NCBI RefSeq assembly: GCF_030283205.1
Contig: NZ_JASNWF010000003.1
Location: 372,001-436,000 of the forward strand
Source of the DNA: Actinomadura opuntiae
Lineage (GTDB): Bacteria; Actinomycetota; Actinomycetes; Streptosporangiales; Streptosporangiaceae
Reading direction: 5' to 3'
DNA length: 64,000 nt
The notes beneath the pieces were generated by a model that was not told the DNA's origin, did not search any database, and worked only from the letters and a program-made list of their open reading frames with translations. Shown here in pieces: positions 42,908 through 50,920 of this stretch (position 1 is its first letter; each line of letters opens with the position of its first letter). The position numbers were made by a program, and so were the translations under genes.

Positions 42908-43642
42908 ATGATGCGGCGAGTTCGTGTGGTGGCGCTGACCGCCTTGCTGCTGGTGACAGGATCGGTGATGGCGTCCGTGCCGGCCTTCGCCGTCATCGGC
43001 GGGTCCAAGAGCACCTATGGTCCGTGGGCGGTGCGCATCCTCGTGGACGGCAAGCCGGAGTGCACCGGGACCGCGATCACATCCCAATGGATCATCAGCG
43101 CCTCGCACTGCTTCTTCGAGCAGGCGCAGCCGATCGCCGACCGGCGGATCTCGTTCCGGGTCGGCAGCCTCGACATGCGGAAGGGCACCACGGTGCGCCC
43201 GGTGCCCGGCCGACGTGCGGGTAGCGCGCACGCCGACATGATGCTCATTAAGGTCCCACCGATGAAGGTCCGTACGGCGCGGTTGGCCACGACCGGCGTC
43301 CACGTCGCCCAAGTGGTGCGGCAGTACGGGTGGGGCGCCACCTGCACCGGGGACGAGAACGCCTGCCAGTCCCCCGTGCTCAAGCAGTCCACCCTGCGGG
43401 TCCTGCGGCCGACCGATCCCCGGTGCATCGGCTACACCGCACCGGGCGGCTCGGACTTCTGCATGGTGAAGGTGTCCGGAATTCCCGCCGGCGGCGACTC
43501 CGGCGGCCCGGTGATGAGCATCGGCCCACGCGGCACCGAGACCCTTCTCGGCGTCTTCGACGGCTCCGACCGCGAGAGTTTCGCCCAGGCCGGAGAGATC
43601 TCACAACAACTCGCCTGGATCCGCGCGGTCATCCGGCACTAG
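42908..43642 (+). CDS. Secreted trypsin-like serine protease (S1)
   Basis: 244 residues. A Sec signal peptide (about 1-28) precedes the mature N-terminus VIGGS, with little or no propeptide. Catalytic triad: H67 (SASHCFF), D110 (AHADMMLI), S198 (GDSGGP). Five other cysteines (C52, C68, C146, C153, C173, C185) could make disulfides. Extracellular proteolysis expected. ATG 42908 has GAGGAG about 10 nt upstream. Converges on the SNase-like gene with a strong hairpin between. Confidence 0.9.
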   Translation: MMRRVRVVALTALLLVTGSVMASVPAFAVIGGSKSTYGPWAVRILVDGKPECTGTAITSQWIISASHCFFEQAQPIADRRISFRVGSLDMRKGTTVRPVPGRRAGSAHADMMLIKVPPMKVRTARLATTGVHVAQVVRQYGWGATCTGDENACQSPVLKQSTLRVLRPTDPRCIGYTAPGGSDFCMVKVSGIPAGGDSGGPVMSIGPRGTETLLGVFDGSDRESFAQAGEISQQLAWIRAVIRH

Positions 43643-43678
43643 ACGGCGTCGAGACGGCGTCGGTTCGCCTGCCGTCGC

Positions 43679-43709
43679 CCCGGCGCCGCGCGGCCACAGC
43701 GGCGCCGGG
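43679..43709. terminator. Bidirectional terminator between protease and SNase-like genes
   Basis: Perfect 11-bp stem (43679-43689 with 43699-43709; arm CCCGGCGCCGC) and a 9-nt loop, placed between convergent genes whose stops are at 43642 and 43711. Confidence 0.75.
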
Positions 43710-43710
43710 T

Positions 43711-44574
43711 TCAGCCTTCGATGAAGATCAGGTCGGTGATGGGTCTGGTGAGCCGGACGGTGTCGCCGGTGACCTCGACGACGGTGTCGAATCCGGTCGC
43801 ATGGGCGTCGGAGATGACGTACAGCCGGTCGTTGAGGGTGGCCAGGTACGTCTTGAAGTTGGCGAGCGAAGGGTCGCCCGGCGCGAGCGCGTAGTACTCG
43901 GCGAGGCGGCGGAACAGCTTGGGCATGATGACCAGCCGCTCGGACAGGTCCTCCTGAGCGTGGATGCTCGCGCCGCTGGTGGTGGCGTCGGGCCCCCAGA
44001 TCCCCGTCTTGGCCGCGCGGGCGGATTCGGCGGCTTCGGTCAGTGTGGCGCGCAGGTCCGGGTAGAGCTTGCTGTAGAACGTCGGGTACGCCAGCCCGTC
44101 GGCCAGCAGCCGGTGGTTCACGCTGGTCTTCAGCAGCGCGGAGTCGGTGAACACCGGCTCCAGGTCGGGCCGGTCGGTGTCGCCGGCGAAGGCGAACGCG
44201 ACGGGGCGGCCGTACTTGTCGCCGAACCGGGTCAGGATGTACCCGGGCGTGGCGTCCGGGGTCGCGCTGGTGACGACCTCACCGTCGCGCACCACGTCGC
44301 TGAACCCGATCAGCTCGAGGAGCCGGGCGCCGGCGGCATGCGCGAATTCGAGCGGCTGGTGCAGGGTGTGGCCGCCGTGCCCGGGCGGCGTGTAGTGGGT
44401 CTCCAGCGCGTCGATCGCGTCCAGCCGCAGCTGGGCCGCGCCGCTCGCGCCCAGCCGCACGTTCAGGTGCAGCCGGGTGAACGCGTCCGGGGTGCTCGGG
44501 TAGAAGTGCACGGAGTCCCCGTCGGGCTGACTGCGCACGATCCGGTACTGGCCTTTGATCAGATAAAGCGACAC
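43711..44574 (-). CDS. SNase-fold (thermonuclease-like) protein, cytoplasmic
   Basis: 287 residues. The region about 8-195 matches staphylococcal nuclease: DGDS (D18, D20), QLRLDAIDALE (R50, D55, E58) and KYGRPVAF (R123), then LLADGLAYPTFY and ESARAAKTGIWG. These are the catalytic Arg, Glu, Arg and calcium Asp of SNase; Thr-Pro of the usual DTPE is Ala-Leu. There is an insertion of about 40 residues between E58 and R123 and a C-terminal extension of about 90 residues. No signal peptide is seen, unlike secreted SNases. Confidence 0.75.
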   Translation of the reverse strand: MSLYLIKGQYRIVRSQPDGDSVHFYPSTPDAFTRLHLNVRLGASGAAQLRLDAIDALETHYTPPGHGGHTLHQPLEFAHAAGARLLELIGFSDVVRDGEVVTSATPDATPGYILTRFGDKYGRPVAFAFAGDTDRPDLEPVFTDSALLKTSVNHRLLADGLAYPTFYSKLYPDLRATLTEAAESARAAKTGIWGPDATTSGASIHAQEDLSERLVIMPKLFRRLAEYYALAPGDPSLANFKTYLATLNDRLYVISDAHATGFDTVVEVTGDTVRLTRPITDLIFIEG

Positions 44575-44681
44575 CGCGCTCTCCTCACAGCCGACGACCT
44601 CGTACCCAGAGTCAAGCAGTGATCAGCCGACTACGCACGGACTCTAGCCAAGGTCGGCCACGATGAGGCTGGTCTTCGGCC

Positions 44682-44734
44682 GCCGGTTGCCACCGCGCTC
44701 CCCAGCGCGTCCTGGCTGAGCTCAGGCGACCGGC
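44682..44734 (-). terminator. Stem-loop downstream of the HxlR gene
   Basis: Outer arms GCCGGTTGCC (44682-44691) and GGCGACCGGC (44725-44734) pair with one mismatch, and an inner CGCGCT-CCCC-AGCGCG hairpin lies at 44694-44709. It starts 31 nt after the HxlR stop in the direction of transcription. Probable terminator; the rest of 44575-44764 shows nothing. Confidence 0.4.
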
Positions 44735-44764
44735 TCCGCTGATCGAGCCACATCGTTCTGCCTT

Positions 44765-45223
44765 CTATCCGACCTTCCGCACCTTGGTGGTGTCGGCGTC
44801 GAGAAGGGTGCCGTCTACGCTCGCCGGCGCAATTTGCGGCACCCGGACGCCATGCTGGTCGACGAGGGTGGAGTGGGGCTCGCCGGGGGCGAAGGCGTGG
44901 CGCTCTCCCCACTGCCGCAGGGTGAGGACGACGGGGAAGAGGTCGCGGCCGGCGTCGGTGAGCACGTATTCCTGCCGACGGCCGGACGGCGCGGTGCGCT
45001 GGGCGAGGAGGCCGTGAGCGGTGAGCTTGCGCAGGCGGTCGGTGAGGATGTTGCGGGCGATGCCGGTGCGTCGCTGGAACTCGGTGAACGACCGCGCCCC
45101 GTCCATCGCGTCGCGGATGACGAGGAGGCTCCACCTGTCGCCGACGAGGTCGAGCGTGCGGGCGACGGGGCAGTGGGGGTCGGTCCAGCCGGGGTCCGGG
45201 GCGCGCATGGCGGTGCGCGACAT
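44765..45223 (-). CDS. HxlR-family transcriptional regulator
   Basis: 152 residues. Winged helix with the HxlR signature CPVARTLDLVGDRWSLLVIRDAMDGARSF and TGIARNILTDRLRKL; the N-terminal Cys (DPHCPV) is the usual redox/aldehyde-sensing position. Divergent from an MFS exporter. ATG 45223 has GGGAGG at a good distance. The intergenic region has a 14-bp inverted repeat covering its promoter, so it probably represses itself and the exporter. Confidence 0.9.
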   Translation of the reverse strand: MSRTAMRAPDPGWTDPHCPVARTLDLVGDRWSLLVIRDAMDGARSFTEFQRRTGIARNILTDRLRKLTAHGLLAQRTAPSGRRQEYVLTDAGRDLFPVVLTLRQWGERHAFAPGEPHSTLVDQHGVRVPQIAPASVDGTLLDADTTKVRKVG

Positions 45224-45241
45224 GACACCTCCCGATCGGTT

Positions 45242-45288
45242 GCGGATTGAAACCATTATGCCGTACGGTCGATTTGGTTGCAATCTGC
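45242..45288. promoter_or_regulatory. HxlR operator overlapping the leftward promoter
   Basis: Arms GCGGATTGAAACCA (45242-45255) and TGGTTGCAATCTGC (45275-45288) are inverted repeats with two mismatches and a 19-bp spacer. On the minus strand TTGCAA (45283-45278) and CATAAT (45260-45255) form a -35/-10 with 17 bp between, each touching one arm. Confidence 0.7.
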
Positions 45289-45309
45289 TACTAATTGAGG
45301 TGGTGTGCG

Positions 45310-46578
45310 ATGGACGCGTGGCGACGGGCGCTGCTCGCGGCGGTGTGCGGTGTCGCGGTGGCGAGCATTTACGCCGCGCAGCCGGTTCTGGCGCCGATGG
45401 GACGTGATCTCGGCGTGTCGGCGGAGCTCACCGGATGGATCGTCGCGGCCGGCCAGGTCGGCTATCTCGCAGGGCTGGTGCTCCTGGTGCCGCTTGGCGA
45501 TGTGGTCGACAGGCGCCGGCTCATCGCCGCGCACCTGGCACTCACCGCGGTCGGCATGACCCTGACGGCCTCGGCGTCGACCGCCTGGACGGCGTTCGCG
45601 GGGCTCGCGACGGCCGGAGTGTTCGCGGTCGTCGTGCAGACGACGGTGGCCTACGCCGCGTCGGTCTCGCCGCCCGCCGAACGCGGGCGGAACATCGGCG
45701 TGGTGACCTCGGGCGTCGTGGTCGGCATCCTGGGCGCGCGGGTCGTCACCGGCGTGATCGCCGAGGTGTGGAGCTGGCGGAGCATCTATGCCGTGCTCGC
45801 GGTGCTGTCCCTCGCACTCGCGGTCCTCGTCCTCGTGGCACTGCCGTCGGAGGAGCGCCCGAACCGACCCGCGGAACACCGGCGGGCCCTCGTCTCCCTC
45901 GGTGGACTGTTCGGGCAGCGCGTCTTCCTGACGCGCGGGCTCATCGCGTTCTTCTTGTTCGCGTCGTTCGGAACCCTGTGGAGTGGACTGTCCCTACCCC
46001 TGGCGGACTCGCCGTGGCGACTGAGCGAAAGCCGGATCGGACTCTTCGGCATAGCCGGACTCGCCGGCGCACTCGGCGCGGCGCGCGCGGGGCGGTGGGC
46101 GGACGCAGGACGGGCGGCCCCGGTCACCGGGCTCGCGCTGACCCTGCTCATCCTCTCGTGGGCAGCGATCGCGCAGCTGCCATGGTCACTGGGGCTCCTC
46201 ATCGCCGGAATCGTCGCCCTCGACTTCGCGGTCCAGGCCGTGCATGTGAGCAACCAGCACCTGCTCACCGCCGCGCATCCGGATCGCCCCAGCAGCGTCA
46301 TCGGCGGTTACATGGTCTTCTACTCGCTCGGCTCCGCCCTCGGCGCAGCAGCCACCACCGCGACCTTCACGGCCTACGGCTGGGCGGGCTCCAGTCTCCT
46401 CGGGGCCGGATTCGCAGCCTGCGCGCTTGCCGTCTGGACGACCGGCAAGCGACGCCCCCGACCGGCATCGCATCCCGCCCGCCCAGAGCATCGAGGCCGT
46501 GGCCGTCAATCCCGTGACGCCTACCACGCAACCGAAGCCGACAGTGCAGTCGCTAGGATCAAGGGAGTTTGCGTCTAG
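45310..46578 (+). CDS. MFS transporter (AraJ/Bcr-like exporter)
   Basis: 422 residues with 12 predicted membrane helices. The loop 2-3 motif is LGDVVDRRRLI and loop 8-9 has AGRWADAGRAA. IYAAQPVLAPMGRDLGV at the N-terminus is common in sugar-efflux/drug-efflux MFS proteins. The last 40 residues are basic and variable. Paired with the divergent HxlR regulator, so efflux of whatever that regulator senses is likely. Confidence 0.9.
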   Translation: MDAWRRALLAAVCGVAVASIYAAQPVLAPMGRDLGVSAELTGWIVAAGQVGYLAGLVLLVPLGDVVDRRRLIAAHLALTAVGMTLTASASTAWTAFAGLATAGVFAVVVQTTVAYAASVSPPAERGRNIGVVTSGVVVGILGARVVTGVIAEVWSWRSIYAVLAVLSLALAVLVLVALPSEERPNRPAEHRRALVSLGGLFGQRVFLTRGLIAFFLFASFGTLWSGLSLPLADSPWRLSESRIGLFGIAGLAGALGAARAGRWADAGRAAPVTGLALTLLILSWAAIAQLPWSLGLLIAGIVALDFAVQAVHVSNQHLLTAAHPDRPSSVIGGYMVFYSLGSALGAAATTATFTAYGWAGSSLLGAGFAACALAVWTTGKRRPRPASHPARPEHRGRGRQSRDAYHATEADSAVARIKGVCV

Positions 46579-46689
46579 GGTTCCGCCGGTCGCCTGTGAG
46601 CAGATGACAATGAGGGCGGTCGGGGCTGGACCGAGCGGCGCCAGGGTCGCTGACCCGCAACTGACGGGATAAAAGCCACGAGGTCTCCA

Positions 46690-46703
46690 TTGAGCACGCT
46701 CAA
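46690..46703. promoter_or_regulatory. 14-bp palindrome next to the DMT transporter ribosome site
   Basis: TTGAGC-AC-GCTCAA lies directly upstream of AAAAGGAG and the GTG start at 46718. It could be an operator or a leader hairpin that limits ribosome access. Confidence 0.35.
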
Positions 46704-46717
46704 AAGGAGCCTCCCAG

Positions 46718-47575
46718 GTGAACACCGTCCCCGGTTCCGGCCTTCAGCCGCCGGTCATCATCGCCGTGCTCGGATCGGCGCTGTTGCATGCCTGCTGGAA
46801 CGCCATCGCCCATGGCATCAAGGACCAGCTGGTCGCCTTCGCCCTGATCGGCGCCGGCGGCTTGCTGCCGGCCATTCCGCTGCTGGTCTGGGCGGCGCCG
46901 CCCGCGGCGGCGTGCCGGCCCTATCTCGCGGTCTCCGCCGTTCTGCAGATCGCCTACAGCCTCCTGCTCATGCAGTCCTACAAGGTCGGCGAATTCGGCC
47001 AGGTCTACCCGCTGGCCCGGGGCACCTCACCACTGCTGGTCGCCGGGTTCGCGACGGCGTTCGTCGGCGAGCACCTGTCACTGCCGCAGATGACCGGCGT
47101 GGTGCTGATCCCGGTGGGGCTGGGCAGTCTGGCCCTTGTCGGCGGGCGTCCCAGCCGCCCGGCTCTCCTGGCCGCCGTGGGCACCGGACTGGCGATCGCC
47201 GCCTACACCGTCGTCGACGGCTTCGGGGCCCGGCTGTCCAGTAGCGCCCTCGCCTACATCGCCTGGCTGAAGCTACTGCAGGGAGCCGGTGTCCTCCTGG
47301 CCGCGGCGGCGAGCCGCCGCGGCGCGCTGATCGGGCAGGCACGGCGGGTATGGCGGATCGGACTGACGGGCGGCATCCTGAGCGCCGCCGCCTATGGCCT
47401 GGTGCTCTGGGCCCAGACACGCGGTGCGCTCGCCCCGATCGCAGCGCTCCGCGAGACCAGCATCATCATCGGCGCGATCCTGGGAACCCTCCTCTTCCAC
47501 GAACCCTTCGGCCGCTCACGCATCACCGCGACCGTGTTCGTCGCGACCGGGATCATCCTCCTCAACCTCCCGTGA
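46718..47575 (+). CDS. EamA/DMT-superfamily transporter
   Basis: 285 residues with ten hydrophobic helices in two EamA halves (LLHACWNAIAHG at the N-terminus; VYPLARGTSPLLVAGFA, and in the second half LAPIAALRETSIIIGAILG, LLFHEPFG). This is the drug/metabolite exporter fold. GTG 46718 follows AAGGAG. Monocistronic. Substrate unknown. Confidence 0.9.
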   Translation: MNTVPGSGLQPPVIIAVLGSALLHACWNAIAHGIKDQLVAFALIGAGGLLPAIPLLVWAAPPAAACRPYLAVSAVLQIAYSLLLMQSYKVGEFGQVYPLARGTSPLLVAGFATAFVGEHLSLPQMTGVVLIPVGLGSLALVGGRPSRPALLAAVGTGLAIAAYTVVDGFGARLSSSALAYIAWLKLLQGAGVLLAAAASRRGALIGQARRVWRIGLTGGILSAAAYGLVLWAQTRGALAPIAALRETSIIIGAILGTLLFHEPFGRSRITATVFVATGIILLNLP

Positions 47576-47756
47576 CCCAAGCCGTCGGCCAGTCGCCACC
47601 GCCTGGTGTCGGATGAACCGGACGCGCGCGGCCTGCCGGACTGGTCGCGGTGCCCGATCGACTCGAAGACCCATGCGGACGCCTGGCCGCCGTCTTCACC
47701 TCGGTAGGTCGTCACGTCGACGACGGCGCGGACGACAGGCGGAACGCGACCCAGGG

Positions 47757-48227
47757 TCAGTGCTCGTCTCGGTGAGGTGTGTCCGCTGGTTCGGCCGGGG
47801 CGGGGCAGCTGTGGTAGGCCTCGATCAGCCAACGGCCGTCCTTCTTGGAAAGCGTCCACGTCGCCGCCTCCCACCGTTCGGCCGGAGTCTCGGTCTCGTT
47901 CGGAAACGTCGTGGCACTTCTGGTGACGACGATCGCCACGTTCTCGCCGAGGAACCGGACGCTCTGCACGGTATGGATGCGCTCCGAGCCCTTCAGCGGA
48001 TCGGCGAATGCCGCCCCCATCGCGGCTTGGACTTCGGCCCGGTCCCGCAGGTGCACGCCGGGCAGGATCACCGTCGCGCCTTCCGCGTACCACCGGGTGA
48101 AGGCGTCCGCGTCACCGTCCGCCCACGCCTTGGACGTCTCCTCGAACACGGCGGCCACGGCGCGCTCCTCAGTCTCCACGCTCGAATTGCCGTCAGGCGT
48201 CACCGAGTGCGTACGAACAGTGCTCAT
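47757..48227 (-). CDS. SgcJ/EcaC-type SnoaL-like (NTF2-fold) protein
   Basis: 156 residues. DUF4440/SgcJ-like sequence: VAAVFEETSKAWADGDADAFTRWYAEGATVILPGVHLRDRA, FLGENVAIVVTRSA, WTLSKKDGRWLIEAYHSCP. The NTF2 fold commonly holds small hydrophobic ligands; this subgroup is often called oxidoreductase without proof. ATG 48227 follows GGAGGAC. 47576-47756 upstream on the map shows no gene or clear signal. Confidence 0.82.
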   Translation of the reverse strand: MSTVRTHSVTPDGNSSVETEERAVAAVFEETSKAWADGDADAFTRWYAEGATVILPGVHLRDRAEVQAAMGAAFADPLKGSERIHTVQSVRFLGENVAIVVTRSATTFPNETETPAERWEAATWTLSKKDGRWLIEAYHSCPAPAEPADTPHRDEH

Positions 48228-48688
48228 GATGTCCTCCAGATGCCGGGGCCGATTCCCTACCTCTATTGACTCGGACATAGAGCCGAACGGACCGGTGACG
48301 CGGCCCCGCGGAGGTCGCCGAGGCGGGTGAGGGTCGACCCGACCTGGTGGCTACGCAGCAGTACGTGCGCTCGGCGCCGGTCGTGCGTGGCGGTGAGGTC
48401 TCCCGGCGAGCGCAGGGGCGGGCCGCGGTCAGGGGCTGTCGCTGCTCTCCGCCGGCCCGGATGATCAGCGTGCGTCTGCGCTCTCGGAGGCTGTGGGAGC
48501 GGTTCGCGTGGCGACCGAGTATGTCTGCCGGTCGTGGGTTGTGTGGCGACCGGGCTGCTTTGTTCGCGGTGGGTGTCGGCTGGGTCCGGGTGGGCGTCCA
48601 GTGCGGGGGCCGCTCCCCTACTTAGCGGGGCTCTGTTCGTACCGTTTGGGGTTGGGTCAGCGACGTCCTCGGCCCGCAACGGGGGCTG
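48228..48688. other. 461-bp intergenic region without a convincing gene
   Basis: Open frames exist on both strands but they are Arg/Ser/Pro-rich, lack Shine-Dalgarno sites and show no domain. Codon third positions are not GC-biased in any single frame. It contains the upstream region of the SgcJ-like gene and the downstream region of the second HxlR gene. No repeat or mobile-element end was found. Confidence 0.5.
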
Positions 48689-49102
48689 CTACGGCGTTGC
48701 TGCGGGATGCAACGGGTCGTCAGCTCCTTCTTGCTTGCGGTCGTAGGCCTCCTGGGCTGCGACGATTCCGGGGCCGTGGCGTTGGAACCAGGTGGAGAGG
48801 GTCTGGAGCGACTGCCAGAGTTCCTGTCCGCTGTCGGTGAGGGCGTACTCGACCTTGGGCGGCACGGTCGGGTGCGTGGTGCGGCTGAGCAGGCCGTCCC
48901 GTTCCAGCTGGCGCAGGTTCAGCGCGAGCATGCGCCGGCTGATGCCCGTCAGGGAGCGTTCTAGTTCGGTGAAACGCACCGGTCCGTGTTCTGCGGCGGC
49001 CAGGATGCCGATGCTCCATTTGCCGGCGACGCGGTCGAGGACCGCCGCGACGGGGCATGCCCGGACGACCTGCGCTGTCACATCGGTGTGACGCTGTTCC
49101 AT
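48689..49102 (-). CDS. HxlR-family transcriptional regulator
   Basis: 137 residues. CPVAAVLDRVAGKWSIGILAAAEHGPVRFTELERSLTGISRRML is the winged-helix signature with the N-terminal Cys. A C-terminal extension rich in charged residues follows. Divergent from a SnoaL-like gene with an 80-bp gap, which is the probable target. Confidence 0.9.
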   Translation of the reverse strand: MEQRHTDVTAQVVRACPVAAVLDRVAGKWSIGILAAAEHGPVRFTELERSLTGISRRMLALNLRQLERDGLLSRTTHPTVPPKVEYALTDSGQELWQSLQTLSTWFQRHGPGIVAAQEAYDRKQEGADDPLHPAATP

Positions 49103-49182
49103 GAAAGTGCCTTCTTCCGGGCCGGTCCGTGCTCGCCGATCATTGCCTCTGCATCCGTCCGCGACCTCCGAGAAGGATCCCC

Positions 49183-49644
49183 ATGCAGCAGACAGTGAGC
49201 AACGACGACCGGATCGGCCTGCTGGCGGACCGTGCCGCCGTCATCGACGTGGTCACCCTGTACGCCACCGCCCTGGACGTCAAGGACTGGGCGGCGCTCG
49301 CATCGCTGTTCACCCCGGACGCTACCTGGGAGTTCGTCGGAGGCGCCGAGCGGCTGACGGGACCTGAGGCGATCACGTCCCGGATCAGCGCGGTTCTGCG
49401 GCCGTTGCAGGTCACCCAGCACCTTCTCGGCAACCATGTGGTGCGGCTGAACGGCGACACCGCCGAGCACACCTGCTATTTCCAGGCGCAGCACGTCCGC
49501 CGCGACGGCGAGAAGTATCTCGGTGCCGGACGCTACGACGACCGCTTGGTGCGGACGCCCGAAGGCTGGCGCTTCACCTATCGAAGGCTGACCAGCATGT
49601 GGAACGAGGGCAACGTGTCGGTGATCGCACCGGAACAGCCATGA
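49183..49644 (+). CDS. SnoaL-like (NTF2-fold) protein
   Basis: 153 residues. Begins LLADRAAVIDVVTLYATALDVKDWAALASLFTPDATWEF, the standard start of SnoaL_4 proteins, followed by VTQHLLGNHVVRLNGDTAEHTC and RYDDRLVRTPEGWRFTYRRL. Such proteins act as dehydratases, cyclases or isomerases or simply bind ligand. ATG 49183 has GAAGGAT upstream. Likely controlled by the divergent HxlR. Confidence 0.88.
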   Translation: MQQTVSNDDRIGLLADRAAVIDVVTLYATALDVKDWAALASLFTPDATWEFVGGAERLTGPEAITSRISAVLRPLQVTQHLLGNHVVRLNGDTAEHTCYFQAQHVRRDGEKYLGAGRYDDRLVRTPEGWRFTYRRLTSMWNEGNVSVIAPEQP

Positions 49645-49677
49645 CGGAGTTCCGGGAAGCCGGCCGCAGCGTGGGCT

Positions 49678-50255
49678 GTGGAGAGGAATCTCGACCACGC
49701 TGTCCCCAACCTCGACTGGGCCGGGGCGACGGCCTCGGCGGTCCCGCGCATCGACATGTTCATCGACCCCGGGTCCGGGCCCGACGGCGAGCCGACGCTC
49801 AACGCGGCGACCTTGCTCGGCGTCCCTCCGGACGGTGACTTCCGGTTCAGCGCCCGCGTCACCGTCGACTTCGCCGCAACCTACGACGCGGGCGTGCTCC
49901 TGCTGTGGATCGACGAGCGCCGCTGGGGCAAGCTCTGCTTCGAGTACTCCCCCGGCGGCGAGCCGATGATCGTCTCGGTGGTCACCCGCGGCGTCTCCGA
50001 CGATGCCAACGCCTTCACCGTCGAGGGCGGGACGGTGTGGCTACGGATTTCCCGGATCGGCCGCGCCTACGCCTACCACGCCTCCCTGGACGGCAGGCCT
50101 GGCGGATGATCCGCTTGTTCACCGTGGGCGGCACGACGGCGTCCGCCGCGATCGGCTTCGAGGCGCAGTCGCCGACCGGAGACGGGTGCCGGGTCACGTT
50201 CGACGACATCCGCTTCACCGCCGAAAGCCTGAGCGACCCGCGCGACGGATCGTGA
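49678..50255 (+). pseudogene. DUF1349-family protein, disrupted by a frameshift
   Basis: The first frame (49678-50109) gives RIDMFIDPGSGPDGEPTLNA, FRFSARVTVDFAATYDAGVL, WGKLCFEYSPGGEPMIVSVV and AYHASLDGRPGG, then stops early. The normal ending of this family (trp-arg-MIRLFTVGG, then AIGFEAQSPTGDGCRVTFDD) continues in another frame up to 50255. The break is near 50097-50101, one base missing before TGGCGG. An ATG at 49641 overlapping the previous stop is out of frame with the main body, so the 5' end may also be damaged. Fold is a concanavalin-like sandwich; role unknown. Confidence 0.7.
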
Positions 50256-50276
50256 CCCCGGATCCGGCTCCAGGGC

Positions 50277-50645
50277 TCAGGTTCGGGTCGGGTGGGTGAA
50301 GACTTCGATGGCCTGGTGGACGCTGGGGTAAATGGAGAGAAAGCGGTCGAGTCCGAGAATGGCGAGCATGTCCGCCAGGTTGGGGGTGACCGCCGCCAGG
50401 CCGAAGGGCGCCTTGGCGGCATCGGTGTCGCGGTAGGCGTCGATCAGTACGGAGATGCCGGTGGAGTCGCAGTAGGCCAGCCTGGACAGGTCGATGATCA
50501 GACCGTGGGCGGGAGACGCGAGCGCCCGGTCGATCGCCCGGCCGAGTTCGGGGGCGGTGTGGTGGTCGAGGTCACCGGCCACGGCGACCACATGGAACCC
50601 TTCGGAGGTGACGTGGTGGGAGACGGCGAGGGTGCGGTCGTTCAT
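50277..50645 (-). CDS. STAS-domain anti-sigma factor antagonist
   Basis: 122 residues. FHVVAVAGDLDHHTAPELGRAIDRA and LIIDLSRLAYCDSTGISVLIDAY: the Ser in DST is the phosphorylation site of SpoIIAA/RsbV-type antagonists. It would bind and sequester an anti-sigma kinase when unphosphorylated. Divergent from the large hybrid phosphatase/kinase. The 275 bp between them shows no obvious promoter. Confidence 0.9.
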   Translation of the reverse strand: MNDRTLAVSHHVTSEGFHVVAVAGDLDHHTAPELGRAIDRALASPAHGLIIDLSRLAYCDSTGISVLIDAYRDTDAAKAPFGLAAVTPNLADMLAILGLDRFLSIYPSVHQAIEVFTHPTRT

Positions 50646-50920
50646 GATCTCTTTCGTAGCCGGTGGTAGGGACGGGGAGGTGGCGCACGATCGAGGCGTC
50701 ATCAGCATGGTTCGGCAGTCCCCGGCAGGCGGCGCTTTAAGCCCGTCGCGGGCCGTCGGCCAGCGGCGACCCCCGGGTTTGCCCTGCACGGCGCCCGCCG
50801 ACCGGGGCAGGATGTCGTCCGGCACCGCGTCCCCTCGCCGGTCCGGACCGCTGGCATGATGTCCGCTGGTGGAATGGCCGACCGACGCTACGAATCACGT
50901 CCACAACGGAAGGGCGTCCG

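Noticed and set aside
48263..48679. Overlapping open frames on both strands in the 461-bp gap
   Set aside because: No ribosome site, no domain, no codon bias; listed as intergenic.
50646..50920. Sigma-B-type promoter between STAS and hybrid kinase genes
   Set aside because: A GTTT element can be found but no GGGTA-type -10 at the right spacing.
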